From positions 1 through 52,324 of the forward strand of contig JAZRGV010000059.1 in NCBI GenBank assembly GCA_045644465.1: a stretch of 52,324 nucleotides of DNA, given 5' to 3'. Positions within the stretch are counted from its first letter, which is position 1; every line of letters begins with the position of its first letter. This DNA is from HGM04593 sp045644465. Its GTDB lineage: Bacteria > Bacteroidota > Bacteroidia > Bacteroidales > Bacteroidaceae. This document shows, piece by piece, positions 43,891-52,324 of this stretch. The notes beneath the pieces are model-generated. The model did not search any database. It was given only the letters and a program-made list of their open reading frames with translations, and was not told where the DNA came from. A program made the translations under genes and the position numbers.

Positions 43891-44625
43891 TTATTTGTTA
43901 TAAAGTGTATTTGCTATTACGCTCTCTGCCTCTTCCATCATACGCTCTACATTTTCAGCATCGCGACCCTCGCATACGATTGGGGCATGGAATGTCAATG
44001 TCACAGGTGACCAGTGAAGGCATTTGCAACCTTTTGGCAGAATGTCGTATGAACCGTCTATGGTGATAGGAATAATAGGTACCTGTGTCATATTTGCTAT
44101 GACGAACGCTCCTTTCTTGAACTTGTTCATCTTGCCGTTTCTGCAGCGTGTGCCCTCGGGGAAGATACCCATTGAAGTCCCGCTTTTCAGAATGTTGATT
44201 GATTTGCGGAGCAGGTCTTTCTGTGGTGTGGAACGGTTTACATATATGTGACCGGTGTCATAGCAGGCTTTTCCAAGCAGAGGAATCTTGCGCAATGTGT
44301 CTTTCATAATCCACTTGAAGCGTTTGCATACGTAGCCATACATTACAAAGATATCGAACATGCCTTGGTGGTTGGCAACGAAAATGTAGTGCTGGTCTTT
44401 CTTTACATATTTGTCGCGATCGACGACCTTTACCGGAATGAGGAATATCCAGCAGGTTAGTTTACACCAGATGACCGCCGGTGTGTGGTCGGCATTTTTC
44501 ACCTTGAAATAGTGACCGAACAAATCTATTACAATTGCGGCAATTGCAACAACGATGAGTGCTGCCCACCATGCAAAAAGCACTTGGTAGAGCACATAGA
44601 GTGGATGTAAAATTTTGCGTAGCAT
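43891..44625 (-). CDS. plsC: 1-acyl-sn-glycerol-3-phosphate acyltransferase
   Basis: A 244-residue membrane-associated acyltransferase that makes phosphatidic acid. Hydrophobic N-terminal helix (about 15-40, AWWAALIVVAIAAIVIDLFG), the catalytic HX4D motif in VANHQGMFDIF near residue 90, the FPEGTRCRNGKMNKFKKGA glycerol-3-phosphate motif near residue 165 and VPIIPI near 190. Length and motif order are standard. It has a TATCTTTG promoter box 42 nt upstream. Confidence 0.93.
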   Translation of the reverse strand: MLRKILHPLYVLYQVLFAWWAALIVVAIAAIVIDLFGHYFKVKNADHTPAVIWCKLTCWIFLIPVKVVDRDKYVKKDQHYIFVANHQGMFDIFVMYGYVCKRFKWIMKDTLRKIPLLGKACYDTGHIYVNRSTPQKDLLRKSINILKSGTSMGIFPEGTRCRNGKMNKFKKGAFVIANMTQVPIIPITIDGSYDILPKGCKCLHWSPVTLTFHAPIVCEGRDAENVERMMEEAESVIANTLYNK

Positions 44626-44667
44626 AATTAGTGATTGTTATGTTATGTATAACTTCGCGATTTACCG

Positions 44668-44675
44668 CAAAGATA
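44668..44675 (-). promoter_or_regulatory. -7 box of plsC
   Basis: TATCTTTG on the minus strand, 42 nt before the plsC start; -33 element weak. Confidence 0.5.
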
Positions 44676-44719
44676 CCTTAAATTTTCTTTACAGAGAACG
44701 TTTTTATGATATTATGTTG

Positions 44720-45529
44720 TCATTCAATGTTTCTGGATAGGTATTTTTTTAGTTCATACAGTGTTGCTCCGCGTCTTTGTGCATAGTCGGCAAGCTGCTC
44801 GTCGCTTATTCTTCCAACAGCGAAATAACGTGCCTGCGGATGTGCGAGAATCATTCCGCACACCGATGCGTGGGGTGTCATTGCTCCGTTTGGTGTCAAT
44901 GTGATGCCTATTCCGCCAAGGTTCACTATTTTGTCTATCTCAAAGATTATGCTCTGGTCGGGCAACGAGGGATAGCCCACGGCAGGGCGTATGCCCTGGT
45001 TCTTCTCCTGCAGAAGTTCCTTTATTGTCAGTTCCTCGTGTTGCGAATAGCCCCACAGCTCTTTTTGGGTGCGTACCTGCTTGTGCAACAGTGATGCAGT
45101 AGCTTCGGCAAGGCGGTCGGCAAGAGTCTGTGCAAGCAGGTTGTGGTAGGGGTCGTCGCTATGTTCTGCACCAAAAGCACTGTCAATGGTTGTGGCAAAA
45201 AGTCCTATCTTGTCGCCATAGGGCGAAACAAAATCGCTCAGGCAAAGGTTTGGCTTGTCCGTTTGTGTGTGTTGTTGTCGCAAAAGAGGCAATGCCATTT
45301 CTTCTATGATAATGTTGTCATCACAGCCTTTGGCTTCGCATAGGGCAAAGAGGGCGTGGGTGCGGTATTTACCTTCTGTTTCATCGAGTATTGCCTTTGC
45401 GTCGTTTATAACCTCTTCGACGGTATGCTCTGTGGCTTTTCCTGTCAACCCCCATGCATGAAGCAGGTAGCTCCAGTCGATATATGGAGCCACCTCGCTT
45501 ATCTCATAATGGAATGTATGCCTTTTCAT
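44720..45529 (-). CDS. Stand-alone methionine synthase (MetH) activation domain protein
   Basis: A 269-residue protein matching only the C-terminal, SAM-binding reactivation domain of cobalamin-dependent methionine synthase. The hallmark motif appears as GIRPAVGYPSLPDQS (R-x3-G-Y-x2-x-P-D), near residue 186, with a later LTPNGAMTPHASVCG helix that contacts cobalamin. In other bacteria this domain is fused to MetH; here it is alone, so it probably reactivates MetH in trans. It overlaps pyrC by 4 bp, suggesting co-expression. CPD is LPD here, so the usual cysteine is missing. Confidence 0.85.
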   Translation of the reverse strand: MKRHTFHYEISEVAPYIDWSYLLHAWGLTGKATEHTVEEVINDAKAILDETEGKYRTHALFALCEAKGCDDNIIIEEMALPLLRQQHTQTDKPNLCLSDFVSPYGDKIGLFATTIDSAFGAEHSDDPYHNLLAQTLADRLAEATASLLHKQVRTQKELWGYSQHEELTIKELLQEKNQGIRPAVGYPSLPDQSIIFEIDKIVNLGGIGITLTPNGAMTPHASVCGMILAHPQARYFAVGRISDEQLADYAQRRGATLYELKKYLSRNIE

Positions 45530-46872
45530 CGGTTGAATCTGAGGGCTTTTCCGCGTATCTCTTCGTTTATCTTTCCGTTTTTATATACGCACTCTCCGTT
45601 TACCCATGTCTGTGCAATTTTCCAGTTGAATGTTGCTCCTTCGAATGGGCTCCAACCGCACAGGCTTATGATGTCGCTCTTTTCTATTGTGTGTGGCTGG
45701 TTGGGGGCTAACAGTACAAAATCGGCATGATACCCCTTTGTTATATATCCTCGTTTGTCGATGTCGAAAATGGTTGCAGGCGCGTGGCACATCTTCTCGA
45801 CAAGTTCTTCGATGGTGAAATGTTTCTCATCGACAAGGTTGAGCATGGCAAGCAATGAAAATTGTATGCTCGGCATGCCCGATGCAGCCTTCAATGCACC
45901 GCCTTTTTTATCGTCGGGGTGGTGTGGCGCATGGTCGGTGCCGATAAGGTCAATTTTTCCCTCGCTTACAGCTCTGCGCAGAGCCGCGCGGTCGTTGTTG
46001 CTCTTTATGGCGGGGTTGCATTTTATTTTTGTGCCCAATGTGGCATAGTCGGCATCGCAGAATGTAAGGTGTGCAGGCGTAACCTCTGCGGTTATTCTCT
46101 TTTCGGCAGTTTTCCCGGCTGTGAGCAGTTCAAGTTCCTTGGCTGTGCTTATGTGCATCACATTGAGGCGTGTGCCGAACTTCTTTGCAAGTTCCACTGC
46201 GCTTGCAGTGCTTTGATAGCATGCCTCCTCGCTGCGTATCACAGGGTGGAACTTGACGTCGGGATCGTCGCCCTGCTGCTCCTTTATTGCTTTGGTGTTG
46301 GCTGATATTATCGCGCTGTCCTCGCAATGTACGGCTACGGGCATGTTCAATCTCTCTGCCTCCTTGAAAATCTTTTCGAGTTCGTTCTTCTTGTCAACGA
46401 GCATGTTGCCTGTGCTCGAGCCCATGAAAAGCTTTATACCGCAAACTTTTTTGGTATTGAGCTTTGCAAACTCATCGCTGTTGCTGTTTGTCGCACCAAA
46501 GTAGAACGAGTAGTTTATTACACTGTCTTTTTCTGCTATGGCATATTTCTCCTTGAGTGCCTTTAATGTCGTTGTCTGCGGAACGGTGTTGGGCATCTCC
46601 ATGAACGATGTCACTCCGCCTACAGCGGCGGCACGGCTCTCGGTAGCAATTGTTGCTTTGTGGGTTAGTCCCGGCTCGCGGAAATGTACGTGGTCGTCGA
46701 TTACGCCGGGGATAAGGTACATGCCGGTGGCTTCTATTATTTCATCGCACTGGGCGCGTGGCAGTTCGTTCTCGCGCAGAATCTCTACTATCTTGCCGTT
46801 GTTCACTACTATTGAGCCACGGAACTGCTCACCGTTGTTCACTATCGTGGGGTTGCTTATAAGTGTACGCAT
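45526..46872 (-). CDS. pyrC: Dihydroorotase
   Basis: Cyclises carbamoyl-aspartate to dihydroorotate in pyrimidine synthesis. A 448-residue amidohydrolase of the class I (long) type. Metal ligands are visible: DHVHFREPG near residue 59, the lysine of GIKLFMGSS near 148, VHCED, MHISTA and GTDHAPH near 310. The start at 46872 directly follows the HIT gene's terminator. It is coupled to the MetH-activation gene by a 4-bp overlap. A TATATTCG box at 46892-46899 may be its promoter, overlapping the terminator T-tract. Confidence 0.94.
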   Translation of the reverse strand: MRTLISNPTIVNNGEQFRGSIVVNNGKIVEILRENELPRAQCDEIIEATGMYLIPGVIDDHVHFREPGLTHKATIATESRAAAVGGVTSFMEMPNTVPQTTTLKALKEKYAIAEKDSVINYSFYFGATNSNSDEFAKLNTKKVCGIKLFMGSSTGNMLVDKKNELEKIFKEAERLNMPVAVHCEDSAIISANTKAIKEQQGDDPDVKFHPVIRSEEACYQSTASAVELAKKFGTRLNVMHISTAKELELLTAGKTAEKRITAEVTPAHLTFCDADYATLGTKIKCNPAIKSNNDRAALRRAVSEGKIDLIGTDHAPHHPDDKKGGALKAASGMPSIQFSLLAMLNLVDEKHFTIEELVEKMCHAPATIFDIDKRGYITKGYHADFVLLAPNQPHTIEKSDIISLCGWSPFEGATFNWKIAQTWVNGECVYKNGKINEEIRGKALRFNR

Positions 46873-46900
46873 AGTTGTTATAAAGTTTTTGCGAATATAT

Positions 46901-46930
46901 AAAAAAAGAGATTGCGGTTAAGCAATCTCT
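46901..46930 (-). terminator. Terminator overlapping the end of the HIT gene
   Basis: Stem 46907-46915 with 46922-46930 (9 bp). The HIT stop codon lies in the loop and its last codons form one arm; a T-run follows on the minus strand. Confidence 0.8.
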
Positions 46931-47313
46931 CTGTTTATTTTCTCTGCAATCTCCTTGAACTCTTCGGGAGTGAGCTGTAATTTGGGGTTGGTGAAGAGCA
47001 TATCCTTCTCGCTCTGCATTGGCACAAGGTGTATGTGCGCGTGGGGAACTTCGAGCCCCAGTACTGCCTGTCCCACCTTTATGCATGGGAATGCACGCTT
47101 GATGCCCTCGGCAACCTTTTTGGCGAAAACCTGCATTGCACCAATCTCCTCGTCTGTAAGGTCGAAGAAATAGTCAACTTCGCGCTTGGGGATTACAAGG
47201 GTGTGACCTTTCGCAAGCGGATTGATGTCGAGGAATGCGTAGAACTGCTCGTTCTCGGCAACCTTGTAGCTTGGTATCTCTCCTGCAACTATTCTGCTGA
47301 ATATTGTAGCCAT
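46918..47313 (-). CDS. HIT family (histidine triad) hydrolase
   Basis: A 131-residue nucleotide-binding hydrolase of the Hint/HIT type, acting on AMP-linked compounds. The histidine triad is HAHIHLVP at residues 91-97 (H91, H93, H95); the FLDINPLAKGHTLVIPK segment binds nucleotide. Its gene begins 6 bp after greA and shares its promoter. The natural substrate is unknown. Confidence 0.93.
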   Translation of the reverse strand: MATIFSRIVAGEIPSYKVAENEQFYAFLDINPLAKGHTLVIPKREVDYFFDLTDEEIGAMQVFAKKVAEGIKRAFPCIKVGQAVLGLEVPHAHIHLVPMQSEKDMLFTNPKLQLTPEEFKEIAEKINREIA

Positions 47314-47319
47314 AATTCT

Positions 47320-47781
47320 TTAGAATGATATGCTTGTGATTTCGAGGAACAGTTTGCCCTGTGGAACGGTAATCTCGGCAACGTCACCAACCTTCTTGCC
47401 CAACAGACCTTTGGCGATAGGTGTGTTGATTGAAATCTTTGCCTCGCGCAAGTTTGCCTCGCTCTCGGGGACAATGGTATATTGCATGTTCATACCGGTC
47501 TTGGTGTTCTTGAGACCAACTTTAGTCAACACCTGTACGGTGTCGGTATTCAACTTTGTGGTGTCGATGATTTTTGCATCGGCAATAACGAGTTTGAGTT
47601 CGTTTATTCTCATCTCCAACAAACCCTGTGCCTCTTTTGCTGCATCGTACTCCGCATTCTCCGACAAGTCGCCCTTGTCGCGTGCCTCTGCTATCTGACG
47701 CACAATCTCAGGACGTTTTGCCTCCAACTCTTTCAAATCGGCTAACAGTTTCTTGTAGCCCTCTTCGGACATATAACTCAT
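47320..47781 (-). CDS. greA: Transcription elongation factor GreA
   Basis: Rescues backtracked RNA polymerase by stimulating transcript cleavage. 153 residues from the start MSYMSEEGYKKLL: an N-terminal coiled coil with the tip acidic pair in GDLSENAEYDAAKE (near residues 39-46), and a C-terminal FKBP-like domain with NTPIAKGLLGKKVGD. The frame extends to 47841, but the extra 20 residues do not belong to the family; 47781 gives the usual length. It is followed by the HIT gene. Confidence 0.95.
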   Translation of the reverse strand: MSYMSEEGYKKLLADLKELEAKRPEIVRQIAEARDKGDLSENAEYDAAKEAQGLLEMRINELKLVIADAKIIDTTKLNTDTVQVLTKVGLKNTKTGMNMQYTIVPESEANLREAKISINTPIAKGLLGKKVGDVAEITVPQGKLFLEITSISF

Positions 47782-47861
47782 GATATTCTCTTTTAAAAAA
47801 ATAGTAAAACAATGGATTCCAACACAAGTGCTGGAACCCAATATCCCTCTTTATTCTTTGG

Positions 47862-47892
47862 CAAAGGTAACCTCTTTTAAATTATAAACCAA
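47862..47892 (-). promoter_or_regulatory. Promoter of greA-HIT
   Basis: On the minus strand TTG (47892-47890), 20 nt, TACCTTTG (47869-47862). Predicted leader is about 75 nt. Confidence 0.7.
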
Positions 47893-47963
47893 ATAAAAAA
47901 GGTTATTTTTTCTCTTTTTGACTTTTTGTAACTCTTTTGTCTATTGCAAGTTCGAATAGCCTA

Positions 47964-49142
47964 TCATCTCTTCAATAGCTTTTCAATCTCTTTTTCGAGA
48001 TTCTCAATCTGGTTGTCGCGCAAAACAATTTCGTTGTCTCGGTTTATGAGGTAGAATGTAGGCAAAGTCTGAATATTGTACAATCTTATGTATTGCGAGT
48101 TTGTGCCGGCTCCATCGCGCACACAAGTCCATGGGAGATTGCTTGCCGACTGCTGCCAAAAGTGCTCGCGTATGTCGTACGAAACCTGGTATATCTCAAA
48201 GCCTTTGTCGTGATATTTGCTGTAAAGCTCGCGCAGATTTATGTTGCGGCTGCTTATCTTGGCGTCCTCGTACATTGTAAAATCGAGCAACACGACCTTT
48301 CCTGCAAATGATGAAAGTGATATGCTGTCGCCTGCTATTCCCGGCAGTTCTATGTTGAAAAGCCCTGTGGTTGTGGCGTTGCCCTCTTTAATCTCTACGG
48401 TCTTTGTCTTTTGGGGGCGTGTCGCCGCCATGGATTCCTCGGCTATCTTGTAAAGGTGTTGAGTGCGTTTGGCTTTGGGGAATCTTATTTTCATGCTTGT
48501 AGCCACAGCCGCGAAACATTTGCTGTCGTTGCGGTTGTTCTTCGGTTGGAACAATGGCTCACCGTTGAGGCTCAATGACAACGCATAGTATGCACTTGCC
48601 TTGTCGGGGGTGGGAATTATGTATTGTCTTGATATGTTCTGCTTGAACTCGCCAATGAGGGTGTATATCTCGTTTCTTGTCTTTATGATTGCGGGAGAGG
48701 TACTTTTGAGCATCTCGTTTACCTGTTTCTCGAGTGCAGCCTGCAACTCGTTCATCTCTTTTATCTGTTGGCTCTCGATGTTTCCTTCTATGGTGTATGA
48801 ATCATAAAAGTTGTTCGCATCGCTGTTTATTGTAATAGTTTCGGTTGAATCAATTGCAAATGGTATAGGTTTTGCTCCGTTGATGGCTATAAAAAAGAAA
48901 TCGTAACTTGCAGGCTGTGGCTGTTCGAATGTGTATAATCCGTTCTTGTCTATTTTTATGGAGTCGAGAACAATGTTGCCGTTGATGCCAATGTTTGACA
49001 GATAGAGAGTCTTTCCTGCAGCGTTCTCTATTTTTCCTTTTACCGTGAATGTGGGGCATGCCTGTTTGTCATTGCATGCATAGAACAGTGATATAATGCT
49101 TGCTATAATGCAAAATAGCGCGGTATTTTTTAAAATTTTCAT
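47964..49142 (-). CDS. Thioredoxin-fold lipoprotein with DUF4369-like domain, lacking CxxC
   Basis: 392 residues from MKILKNTALF, with an N-terminal lipoprotein signal ending at C23 (SLFYAC), so outer-envelope facing. An N-terminal DUF4369-like beta domain (about 30-130, VKGKIENAAGKTLYLSNI) is followed by a helical linker and a TlpA/AhpC-type thioredoxin fold (about 255-390: ELPGIAGDSISLSSFAGKVVLLDF). Where redox-active members have WCxxC after the DF strand, this one reads TMYEDAKISS, with no cysteine. It is probably a binding or structural homologue. The start at 49142 gives a normal signal peptide, unlike 49166. Confidence 0.85.
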   Translation of the reverse strand: MKILKNTALFCIIASIISLFYACNDKQACPTFTVKGKIENAAGKTLYLSNIGINGNIVLDSIKIDKNGLYTFEQPQPASYDFFFIAINGAKPIPFAIDSTETITINSDANNFYDSYTIEGNIESQQIKEMNELQAALEKQVNEMLKSTSPAIIKTRNEIYTLIGEFKQNISRQYIIPTPDKASAYYALSLSLNGEPLFQPKNNRNDSKCFAAVATSMKIRFPKAKRTQHLYKIAEESMAATRPQKTKTVEIKEGNATTTGLFNIELPGIAGDSISLSSFAGKVVLLDFTMYEDAKISSRNINLRELYSKYHDKGFEIYQVSYDIREHFWQQSASNLPWTCVRDGAGTNSQYIRLYNIQTLPTFYLINRDNEIVLRDNQIENLEKEIEKLLKR

Positions 49143-49163
49143 ATTCTCGCTTTTTTTCTGTAG

Positions 49164-49171
49164 CAAAGGTA
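49164..49171 (-). promoter_or_regulatory. -7 box of the thioredoxin-fold lipoprotein gene
   Basis: TACCTTTG on the minus strand, 21 nt upstream of the 49142 start. Confidence 0.5.
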
Positions 49172-49192
49172 GTTAAAATTTGGAAAAATGTA

Positions 49193-49200
49193 TATCTTTG
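49193..49200 (+). promoter_or_regulatory. -7 box of pnp
   Basis: TATCTTTG, 41 nt before the pnp ATG. It is back-to-back with the minus-strand box at 49164. Confidence 0.55.
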
Positions 49201-49241
49201 CGAGAATTACAATAAAAAATGTATTTAAAAAATAATTTAAG

Positions 49242-51443
49242 ATGAATGTTGTTACAAAAAATGTGGCTTTGCCCGATGGTAGAATAATTACCATTGAAAC
49301 AGGTAAGCTTGCAAAGCAGGCTGACGGCGCAGTTATGTTGCGCTTGGGCAATACGATGCTTTTGGCCACAGTCTGTGCAGCGAAAGACGCTGTACCGGGC
49401 ACCGATTTTATGCCTCTACAGGTAGAGTACAAAGAGAAATATGCTGCTTTCGGCCGTTTCCCCGGTGGTTTTACAAAACGCGAAGGTAAGGCTTCGGATT
49501 ATGAAATCCTTACTTGCCGTTTGGTTGACCGTGCTCTTCGTCCTCTATTCCCCGATAACTACCATGCCGAGGTTTATGTAAACATTATGCTCTGCTCTGC
49601 TGACGGTGTTGATATGCCTGATGCTCTTGCTGGTCTTGCAGCTTCTGCAGCTCTTGCCGTTTCTGATATTCCTTTCGGCGGTCCTATCTCTGAGGTACGT
49701 GTTGCACGTATCGGTGGTGAGTTTGTTGTGAACCCTACATTCGCACAGCTCGAAGAGGCTGATATGGATATCATGGTTGCCGCAACATACGACAACATCA
49801 TGATGGTTGAGGGTGAGATGAAAGAGGTTTCAGAGAACGACCTTCTCGAGGCAATGAAGGTTGCTCACGAGGCTATCAAGGTTCACTGCAAGGCGCAGAT
49901 GGAACTTATGGAAGAGGTTGGCTCAACCGTTAAGCGTGAATATTGCCACGAGGTTAACGACGAGGAACTCCGCGCTCAGGTTCACGAGGCATGCTATGCA
50001 AAGGCTTATGCTGTTGCAGCAAGCGGAAACAACGACAAGCATGGTCGTGGTGAGGCTTTCGAAGCTATCAAGGCTGAATTCAAGACTCAGTTCACAGAGG
50101 AGGAACTCGAGGAGAAGGGTGCTCTTATCGACCGCTACTATCACGATGTAGAGAAAGAGGCTATGCGTCGTTGCATTCTCGATGAAGGCAAGCGTCTCGA
50201 TGGCCGTAAGACTACTGAAATCCGTCACATCTGGTGCGAGGCAGGTTATCTTCCCGGTCCTCACGGTTCAGCTGTCTTCACACGTGGTGAGACACAGTCT
50301 TTGACAACAGTTACTCTTGGTACAAAGCGCGACGAGAAAATCGTTGACGATGTAATGAACCAGGGTACAGAGCGTTTCTTGCTCCACTATAACTTCCCTC
50401 CATTCTCAACAGGTGAGGCTCGCGCACAGCGTGGTGTTGGCCGTCGCGAAATCGGTCACGGTAACCTTGCATGCCGCGCGTTGAAGAATATGATTCCTGC
50501 AGATTATCCATATTGCGTTCGCGTAGTATCTGATATCCTTGAGTCTAACGGTTCTTCTTCAATGGCTACTGTTTGTGCAGGTACATTGGCTCTTATGGAT
50601 GCCGGTGTTAAAATAAAGAAGCCTGTATCGGGTATCGCTATGGGACTTATCAAGAACGCCGGTGAAGAGAAATATGCTGTATTGAGCGATATTCTCGGCG
50701 ATGAGGACCACTTGGGTGATATGGACTTCAAGGTAACAGGTACTGTTGACGGTATCACTGCTACACAGATGGATATCAAGGTTGACGGTCTTTCATACGA
50801 AATCCTTGAGAAGGCTCTCAATCAGGCACGCGAGGGTCGTATGCACATCCTCGGCAAGATTACCGAGTGTATCGCTGAGCCTCGTGCAGAACTCAAACCA
50901 CACGCTCCACGCATCGAAACAATGCGTATTCCTAAGGAATTCATCGGTGCTGTTATCGGTCCTGGCGGTAAGATTATCCAGGGCATGCAGGAAGAGACCG
51001 GTGCTACAATCTCTATCGAGGAGGTTGACGGCGAGGGTATTATCGAAATCGCAGCAAACAACGGTCAGGCTATCAACGACGCTATCGCTAAGATCAAGGC
51101 TATCGTTGCTATACCTGAGGCAGGCGAAGTCTATGAGGGTACAGTACGCAGCGTAATGCCTTATGGTGCATTCGTTGAGTTCATGCCTGGTAAGGATGGT
51201 TTGTTGCACATCTCAGAAATTGACTGGAAGCGTTTCGAGACAATGGAAGAGGCAGGTATCAACGAGGGTGACAAACTACAGGTTAAACTTGTTGAGATTG
51301 ATCCTAAGACAGGTAAGTTCAAGCTCTCTCGCAAGGCTCTCATTGAGAAACCTGAGGGTTACGAGGAGCGCGAGCGTCGTCCACGTCGCGAACGCGAGCC
51401 ACGCGAACAGCGCGAGCGTCGCCCACGCAACGATAAGGAATAA
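49242..51443 (+). CDS. pnp: Polyribonucleotide nucleotidyltransferase (PNPase)
   Basis: A 3'-5' phosphorolytic exoribonuclease in mRNA turnover. The 733-residue protein has two RNase PH-like domains (about 1-230 and 330-550; FSTGEARAQRGVGRREIGHG near residue 390 is the active second copy), then a KH domain (EFIGAVIGPGGKIIQGM near 566-582) and an S1 domain (VYEGTVRSVMPYGAFVEF near 630-690). An Arg/Glu-rich tail of about 30 residues closes the protein. Strong codon bias, monocistronic, with its own promoter and terminator. Confidence 0.97.
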   Translation: MNVVTKNVALPDGRIITIETGKLAKQADGAVMLRLGNTMLLATVCAAKDAVPGTDFMPLQVEYKEKYAAFGRFPGGFTKREGKASDYEILTCRLVDRALRPLFPDNYHAEVYVNIMLCSADGVDMPDALAGLAASAALAVSDIPFGGPISEVRVARIGGEFVVNPTFAQLEEADMDIMVAATYDNIMMVEGEMKEVSENDLLEAMKVAHEAIKVHCKAQMELMEEVGSTVKREYCHEVNDEELRAQVHEACYAKAYAVAASGNNDKHGRGEAFEAIKAEFKTQFTEEELEEKGALIDRYYHDVEKEAMRRCILDEGKRLDGRKTTEIRHIWCEAGYLPGPHGSAVFTRGETQSLTTVTLGTKRDEKIVDDVMNQGTERFLLHYNFPPFSTGEARAQRGVGRREIGHGNLACRALKNMIPADYPYCVRVVSDILESNGSSSMATVCAGTLALMDAGVKIKKPVSGIAMGLIKNAGEEKYAVLSDILGDEDHLGDMDFKVTGTVDGITATQMDIKVDGLSYEILEKALNQAREGRMHILGKITECIAEPRAELKPHAPRIETMRIPKEFIGAVIGPGGKIIQGMQEETGATISIEEVDGEGIIEIAANNGQAINDAIAKIKAIVAIPEAGEVYEGTVRSVMPYGAFVEFMPGKDGLLHISEIDWKRFETMEEAGINEGDKLQVKLVEIDPKTGKFKLSRKALIEKPEGYEERERRPRREREPREQRERRPRNDKE

Positions 51444-51465
51444 TTATCCGTTATAAATATAAGGT

Positions 51466-51500
51466 AGAGAGATTGGTTTGCACCAATCTCTCTTTGTTTT
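51466..51500 (+). terminator. Intrinsic terminator of pnp
   Basis: A perfect 12-bp stem (51466-51477 with 51482-51493), a 4-nt loop, then TTGTTTTT. Confidence 0.88.
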
Positions 51501-51750
51501 TGTTAAAAATGAATAAATGATTATTGGATTTTGTAAAAAACAGTTTAACGCTGTTTAATGTAAATAAAATTTATTTATTTTCGCATATAGCAAAAACAAG
51601 GCAATGAATAACGCTGCAATTACATATATCGGCAAATTGTGGACAATCTTACCGACTGTCAGATTTATTGTACTTGCAAATACTTGTTACACAGCGGGTT
51701 ACCCCCCCTGCTGAACGATGCTATAGTGAAATATAACAAGGTATAAATGT

Positions 51751-51787
51751 TATCGTGTGGTGCTTTGACACGCCGCACGGTAGCATT
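51751..51787 (+). other. Hairpin followed by T-run in the leader of the last gene
   Basis: A 12-bp stem with three wobble pairs (51751-51762 with 51771-51782) and TTTTT after it, 50 nt before the ATG at 51839. It could be a leader terminator or the 3' end of a small transcript. The 336-bp gap 51503-51838 otherwise holds only a short unconvincing frame (51604-51747). Confidence 0.45.
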
Positions 51788-51838
51788 TTTGTTTCTTTAT
51801 ATATTACAAAAACAACAAAAACGAAAAACTTTAACTAT

Positions 51839-52324
51839 ATGAAAAAAACTTTACAAACTTTATTATTTGCTTTAATAGCAATTATGATGCCAATAGGAGT
51901 GTTGGCGCAAACCTCGACTATAGACCTGTCAACGCTGACTGGAACCTATGTCGTCAATGACAACGAAGAATATATCTTCACCGGCACAGGCAGCTACGGA
52001 ATCAAGGTCGAAAGCGGAAATCCGACGATTGTGTTGGATAATGCAAACATTACTGTTGGTAAAGAGTGGGACAATGAAAATATAGTGAATGCTATTGATA
52101 TTGTTGCCGACAGTAGTGAGACTACTGTTTGGATAACAGGCACGAATAACCTCACTTCCAATAGTGGCGCAGGTATTTATGTAAAGTCCGGCAGCACAGT
52201 CATTATCAAGTCGGATAGCAGAGATAATATATTGACTGCACGAGCCGGTATGGATGGTGCCGGAATAGGTGGCACTGGATATGATTTTAGTTATGAAAAT
52301 GTGACTTGTGGAAACATTTATATC
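51839..52324 (+). CDS. N-terminal part of a secreted repeat protein (runs off the end)
   Basis: 162 codons with no stop before the window edge. The signal peptide is clear (MKKTLQTLLFALIAIMMPIG...LAQ). The mature start (TSTIDLSTLTGTYVVNDNEEYIFTG) and the following short strand-turn repeats with Asn/Gly/Ser (for example NLTSNSGAGIYVKSG and GAGIGG) resemble the beta-helical carbohydrate-binding (DUF4353-like) proteins of Bacteroidales. Cell-surface or secreted location is likely; the rest is not visible. Confidence 0.75.
   Translation, partial: MKKTLQTLLFALIAIMMPIGVLAQTSTIDLSTLTGTYVVNDNEEYIFTGTGSYGIKVESGNPTIVLDNANITVGKEWDNENIVNAIDIVADSSETTVWITGTNNLTSNSGAGIYVKSGSTVIIKSDSRDNILTARAGMDGAGIGGTGYDFSYENVTCGNIYI

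Noticed and set aside
47782..47841. Longer start of GreA
   Set aside because: The 20 extra residues are not part of the GreA family, and the ATG at 47781 gives the normal N terminus.
51604..51747. 47-codon frame before the last gene
   Set aside because: No recognisable domain or convincing ribosome site, and it includes a seven-C run; it may be chance.

Overview
The window is a chromosomal segment from a member of the Bacteroidota, almost certainly order Bacteroidales. Several gene starts are preceded by the Bacteroidota promoter form (TTG, 19-21 nt, TAnnTTTG). The first genes carry a sorting-domain-like tail and FISUMP/InlB-repeat modules, and the DPP7-type S46 peptidase, fused SecDF and viroplasmin-RNase HI are all typical of this phylum. 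The genus cannot be settled from this sequence.

Left flank, about 1-24.5 kb: a secreted-protein tail and a modular surface protein; mannose-1-phosphate guanylyltransferase; an rRNA methyltransferase with a long basic tail; a purD - membrane protein - YqaA-like operon; a minus-strand argS - RNase HI - radical SAM cluster; tandem rhomboid proteases; SecDF; DUF2851; a PgpH-type c-di-AMP phosphodiesterase; then gltX - waaA - mdh. Most units end in clear intrinsic terminators.

Centre, about 24.58-38.64 kb: an accessory island bounded by a 79-bp direct repeat (72/79 identical). The right copy contains the 3' end and terminator of a tRNA-Phe gene; the left copy is only the tRNA 3' tail plus terminator, so the pair looks like attL/attR. 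Related 11-bp tandem repeats lie just inside both ends. No integrase is present, so it resembles a cis-mobilizable or decayed integrative element. All its genes are on the minus strand and form an expanded type I restriction-modification locus: hsdM (frameshifted), DUF4062, three small membrane-anchored proteins, an HNH nuclease, a GIY-YIG-like protein, hsdS, another membrane-anchored protein, hsdR, a two-TM protein, a Bro-N/Fic protein and a HipB-like regulator.

The island shows how it was assembled. The 3' end of hsdM occurs three times (one gene end plus two diverged fragments), each directly before an accessory gene. A near-identical 205/203-bp repeat carrying a truncated AlbA-like gene start flanks the two-TM gene. 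This fits repeated capture of accessory genes at the joints between hsd genes. The tightly coupled block TM - TM - HNH - GIY-YIG-like - HsdS (34786 to 31042) is the best candidate for an undescribed defence module.

Right flank, about 38.6-52.3 kb: tRNA-Phe and tRNA-Pro, an ABC-F ATPase, an aldo/keto reductase, DPP7-like peptidase with PlsC, pyrC with a stand-alone MetH activation domain, greA with a HIT protein, a thioredoxin-fold lipoprotein without the active-site cysteines, pnp, and the start of a secreted protein that runs off the end.
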